Shown: positions 62,606-64,000 of the stretch, one piece after another
Position numbering within the stretch: the first letter of the stretch is position 1
Layout: every line of letters begins with the position of its first letter
Translations under genes and position numbers: made by a program
From: Paraburkholderia ginsengisoli NBRC 100965
GTDB taxonomy: Bacteria > Pseudomonadota > Gammaproteobacteria > Burkholderiales > Burkholderiaceae
Direction of reading: 5' to 3'
DNA: 64,000 nucleotides
Assembly (NCBI RefSeq): GCF_000739735.1
Contig: NZ_BBJF01000011.1
Location: forward strand, 1-64,000
Notes under the pieces: generated by a model
What the model was told of the DNA's origin: nothing
The model's database searches: none
Seen by the model: only the letters and a program-made list of their open reading frames with translations

Positions 62606-64000
62606 TCACGCGTCCCGCAGCGATTGCAACGCGGGCCGCGCCAACACATGCCGCAAGCTCATCCAGCCGCCGATGCCGGCGCAGGCAATACCCGCGGCGA
62701 CACCCGCCGGCAGCAGCCACGGATTGAAACTCAGATAGAACTCGAACACGCGCGTGGCCAACACCCAGCCGATGATCTGCGCGCCGACCGCCGCCATCGC
62801 CCCGGCCAGCGCGCCGACCGCGACGAACTCGGCGATCTGCACCGCGCGCACCTGGCGATGCGACGCCCCCAGCGCGCGCAGCAGCGCGGATTCTCGCATA
62901 CGCTCGTCGCGCGTGCCCGCGAGCGCCGCGTACAGCACCAGTACGCCCGCCGCCAGCGTGAACGCGAACAGGAACTGCACCGCGCCGATCACCTGCTGCA
63001 ACACGCGCTGAATCTGCGCGAGAATCGGCCCGGTGTCGATGGCGGTGAGGTTCGGATATGCGCCGATCAAACCGTCGATGGTCGACTGCTTTTCCTGCGG
63101 CAGATGGAAGCTCGTGATGAACGTCGCCGGGAAATCCTGCAACGCGGCCGGTGGCATCAGCACGAAGAAGTTGACCTTGAACGAACCCCAGTCGAGCTTG
63201 CGCACGCTCGTCACCGGCGCGTCGATCTGCAAGCCGGTCACGTCGAAACGCAGCACGTCGCCGGGCTTCACGTTGATTAGCTTCGCCAGGCCCTGCTCGA
63301 TCGAAATCTGCGGCGTCTTCGTGTCGCCGTACCACGTGCCGGCGGCGATGCGGTTGTCGTCGGGCAGCTCGGTCGTGTATGACAGATTGAATTCGCGATC
63401 CACCAGACGCTTCGCGTCGTCGCCCTTGAACGAGTCCGGATTGACCGGCTTGCCGTTGATCGAGGTGAGCCGCCCGCGCACCATCGGCGAGAGTGCCGTG
63501 CCGGGTACGCCATGCGTGTCCAGATAATGCGTGACCGCGTCGCGCTGATCGGGCTGGATGTCGATGATGAATTCGTTCGGCGCATCCGGCGGCGTCGATT
63601 TGCGCCAGCCTTCGACGAGGTCGTTGCGTGTCATCGCGATCAGCAACAGGCACATCAGGCCGATGCCGAGCGCGGTGATCTGCAACGCGCTTGCACTGCT
63701 GCGCCGCTCCAGCGACGCCAGCGCATAACGCCAGCCGATCCCCGCGTTCACGCGCTCGCTGCGCACGAGACGCGCCGCGCCCCACAGCGCGAGCCGCGCG
63801 ATGCACGCGAACACCAGCAGCCCGCCCGCGAAGCCGCCCGCGACGATCCCGCCCAACTTCAACTCGCCCGCCGCGACGATCAGCAGCGCGGCGAACAGCG
63901 CGATGCCGAGTGCGTATGCGGCCCACGCGGTGCGTCCCTCTTCACCCCATTCGCGGCGCAGCACGCGCACCGGCGGCACTCGCGTAAGCGGCAGCAACGG
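62606..64000 (-). CDS. ABC transporter permease, YbbP/FtsX-like, C-terminal part (partial)
   Basis: The gene runs past the right window edge, so its start is not seen; at least 464 residues remain. It has hydrophobic helices in the N-terminal half, a large periplasmic MacB-like loop (about 125-300), and a FtsX core (FLFAFTLAAGVLVLYAALAGTRDERMRESALLRALGA), then two further helices. It belongs to the FtsX/LolC-type, as in YbbP of the YbbAP exporter. Its ATPase is probably beyond the window. It ends 25 bases before the hemoglobin gene. Confidence 0.88.
   Translation of the reverse strand, partial: PLLPLTRVPPVRVLRREWGEEGRTAWAAYALGIALFAALLIVAAGELKLGGIVAGGFAGGLLVFACIARLALWGAARLVRSERVNAGIGWRYALASLERRSSASALQITALGIGLMCLLLIAMTRNDLVEGWRKSTPPDAPNEFIIDIQPDQRDAVTHYLDTHGVPGTALSPMVRGRLTSINGKPVNPDSFKGDDAKRLVDREFNLSYTTELPDDNRIAAGTWYGDTKTPQISIEQGLAKLINVKPGDVLRFDVTGLQIDAPVTSVRKLDWGSFKVNFFVLMPPAALQDFPATFITSFHLPQEKQSTIDGLIGAYPNLTAIDTGPILAQIQRVLQQVIGAVQFLFAFTLAAGVLVLYAALAGTRDERMRESALLRALGASHRQVRAVQIAEFVAVGALAGAMAAVGAQIIGWVLATRVFEFYLSFNPWLLPAGVAAGIACAGIGGWMSLRHVLARPALQSLRDA

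Overview
This window looks like a piece of the main chromosome of a Paraburkholderia or Burkholderia species (Betaproteobacteria, Burkholderiaceae). The evidence is the high GC content with strong codon bias, the families typical of the order (DUF2863, DUF3619, DUF3106, and DUF2818 fused to the end of the nuo operon), an ilvBNC-psd-pssA-leuA gene string, and rpsO-pnp-oxidoreductase-tpiA-secG-tRNA-Leu-nuo synteny. Almost all of it is core or lineage-core genome. I see no prophage, transposase, integrase or CRISPR array. The only segment with an accessory flavour is about 20.8-22.0 kb.

Layout. 0-10 kb holds single-gene units: an AI-2E family permease, a DUF2863 protein, a LuxR-type regulator with a degenerate receiver, a CbiM-like membrane protein, a secreted protein with a lysine-rich tail, a cytosolic-carboxypeptidase-like M14 peptidase, YaaA, an orphan PIN protein, an aminotransferase and a GST. 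10.3-16.8 kb is an acyl-CoA cluster on the + strand: a PaaH-like 3-hydroxyacyl-CoA dehydrogenase, an enoyl-CoA hydratase/oxepin-CoA hydrolase-like protein, a histidine phosphatase, an APH-like kinase, an ACAD10/11-like acyl-CoA dehydrogenase and a GST. 17.0-20.8 kb is a second acyl-CoA operon on the - strand: DUF1178, two acyl-CoA dehydrogenases and two MaoC proteins. Each of the two clusters has a CGATCG-centred palindrome at its promoter. 21.0-21.9 kb holds a toxin-antitoxin-like pair under a near-perfect 42-bp palindrome.

22.1-38.2 kb (- strand) is the complete 14-gene respiratory complex I operon nuoA-N, followed by DUF2818 and an ADP-ribose-type NUDIX hydrolase. tRNA-Leu(GAG), secG, tpiA, a quinone oxidoreductase, pnp and rpsO lie upstream of it. 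44-53.4 kb holds an orphan amino-acid-type binding protein, a BamE-like lipoprotein, leuA, and the ilvB-ilvN-ilvC-psd-pssA string, which joins branched-chain amino acid synthesis to phosphatidylethanolamine synthesis.

53.7-56.0 kb is an ECF sigma factor operon whose second gene, the DUF3619 membrane protein, is a candidate anti-sigma factor. 56.1-58.9 kb is the region I find most interesting. A PHO-box-like sequence precedes a PlcP-like metallophosphoesterase, a GT4 glycosyltransferase (Agt-like) and a diacylglycerol kinase with a long N-terminal extension. This has the logic of a phosphate-starvation membrane lipid remodelling operon. The remaining genes are a PhaD-like TetR regulator, a LOG-family hydrolase, an SDR, DUF924, a group II truncated hemoglobin, and the C-terminal part of a YbbP-type ABC permease cut by the window edge.
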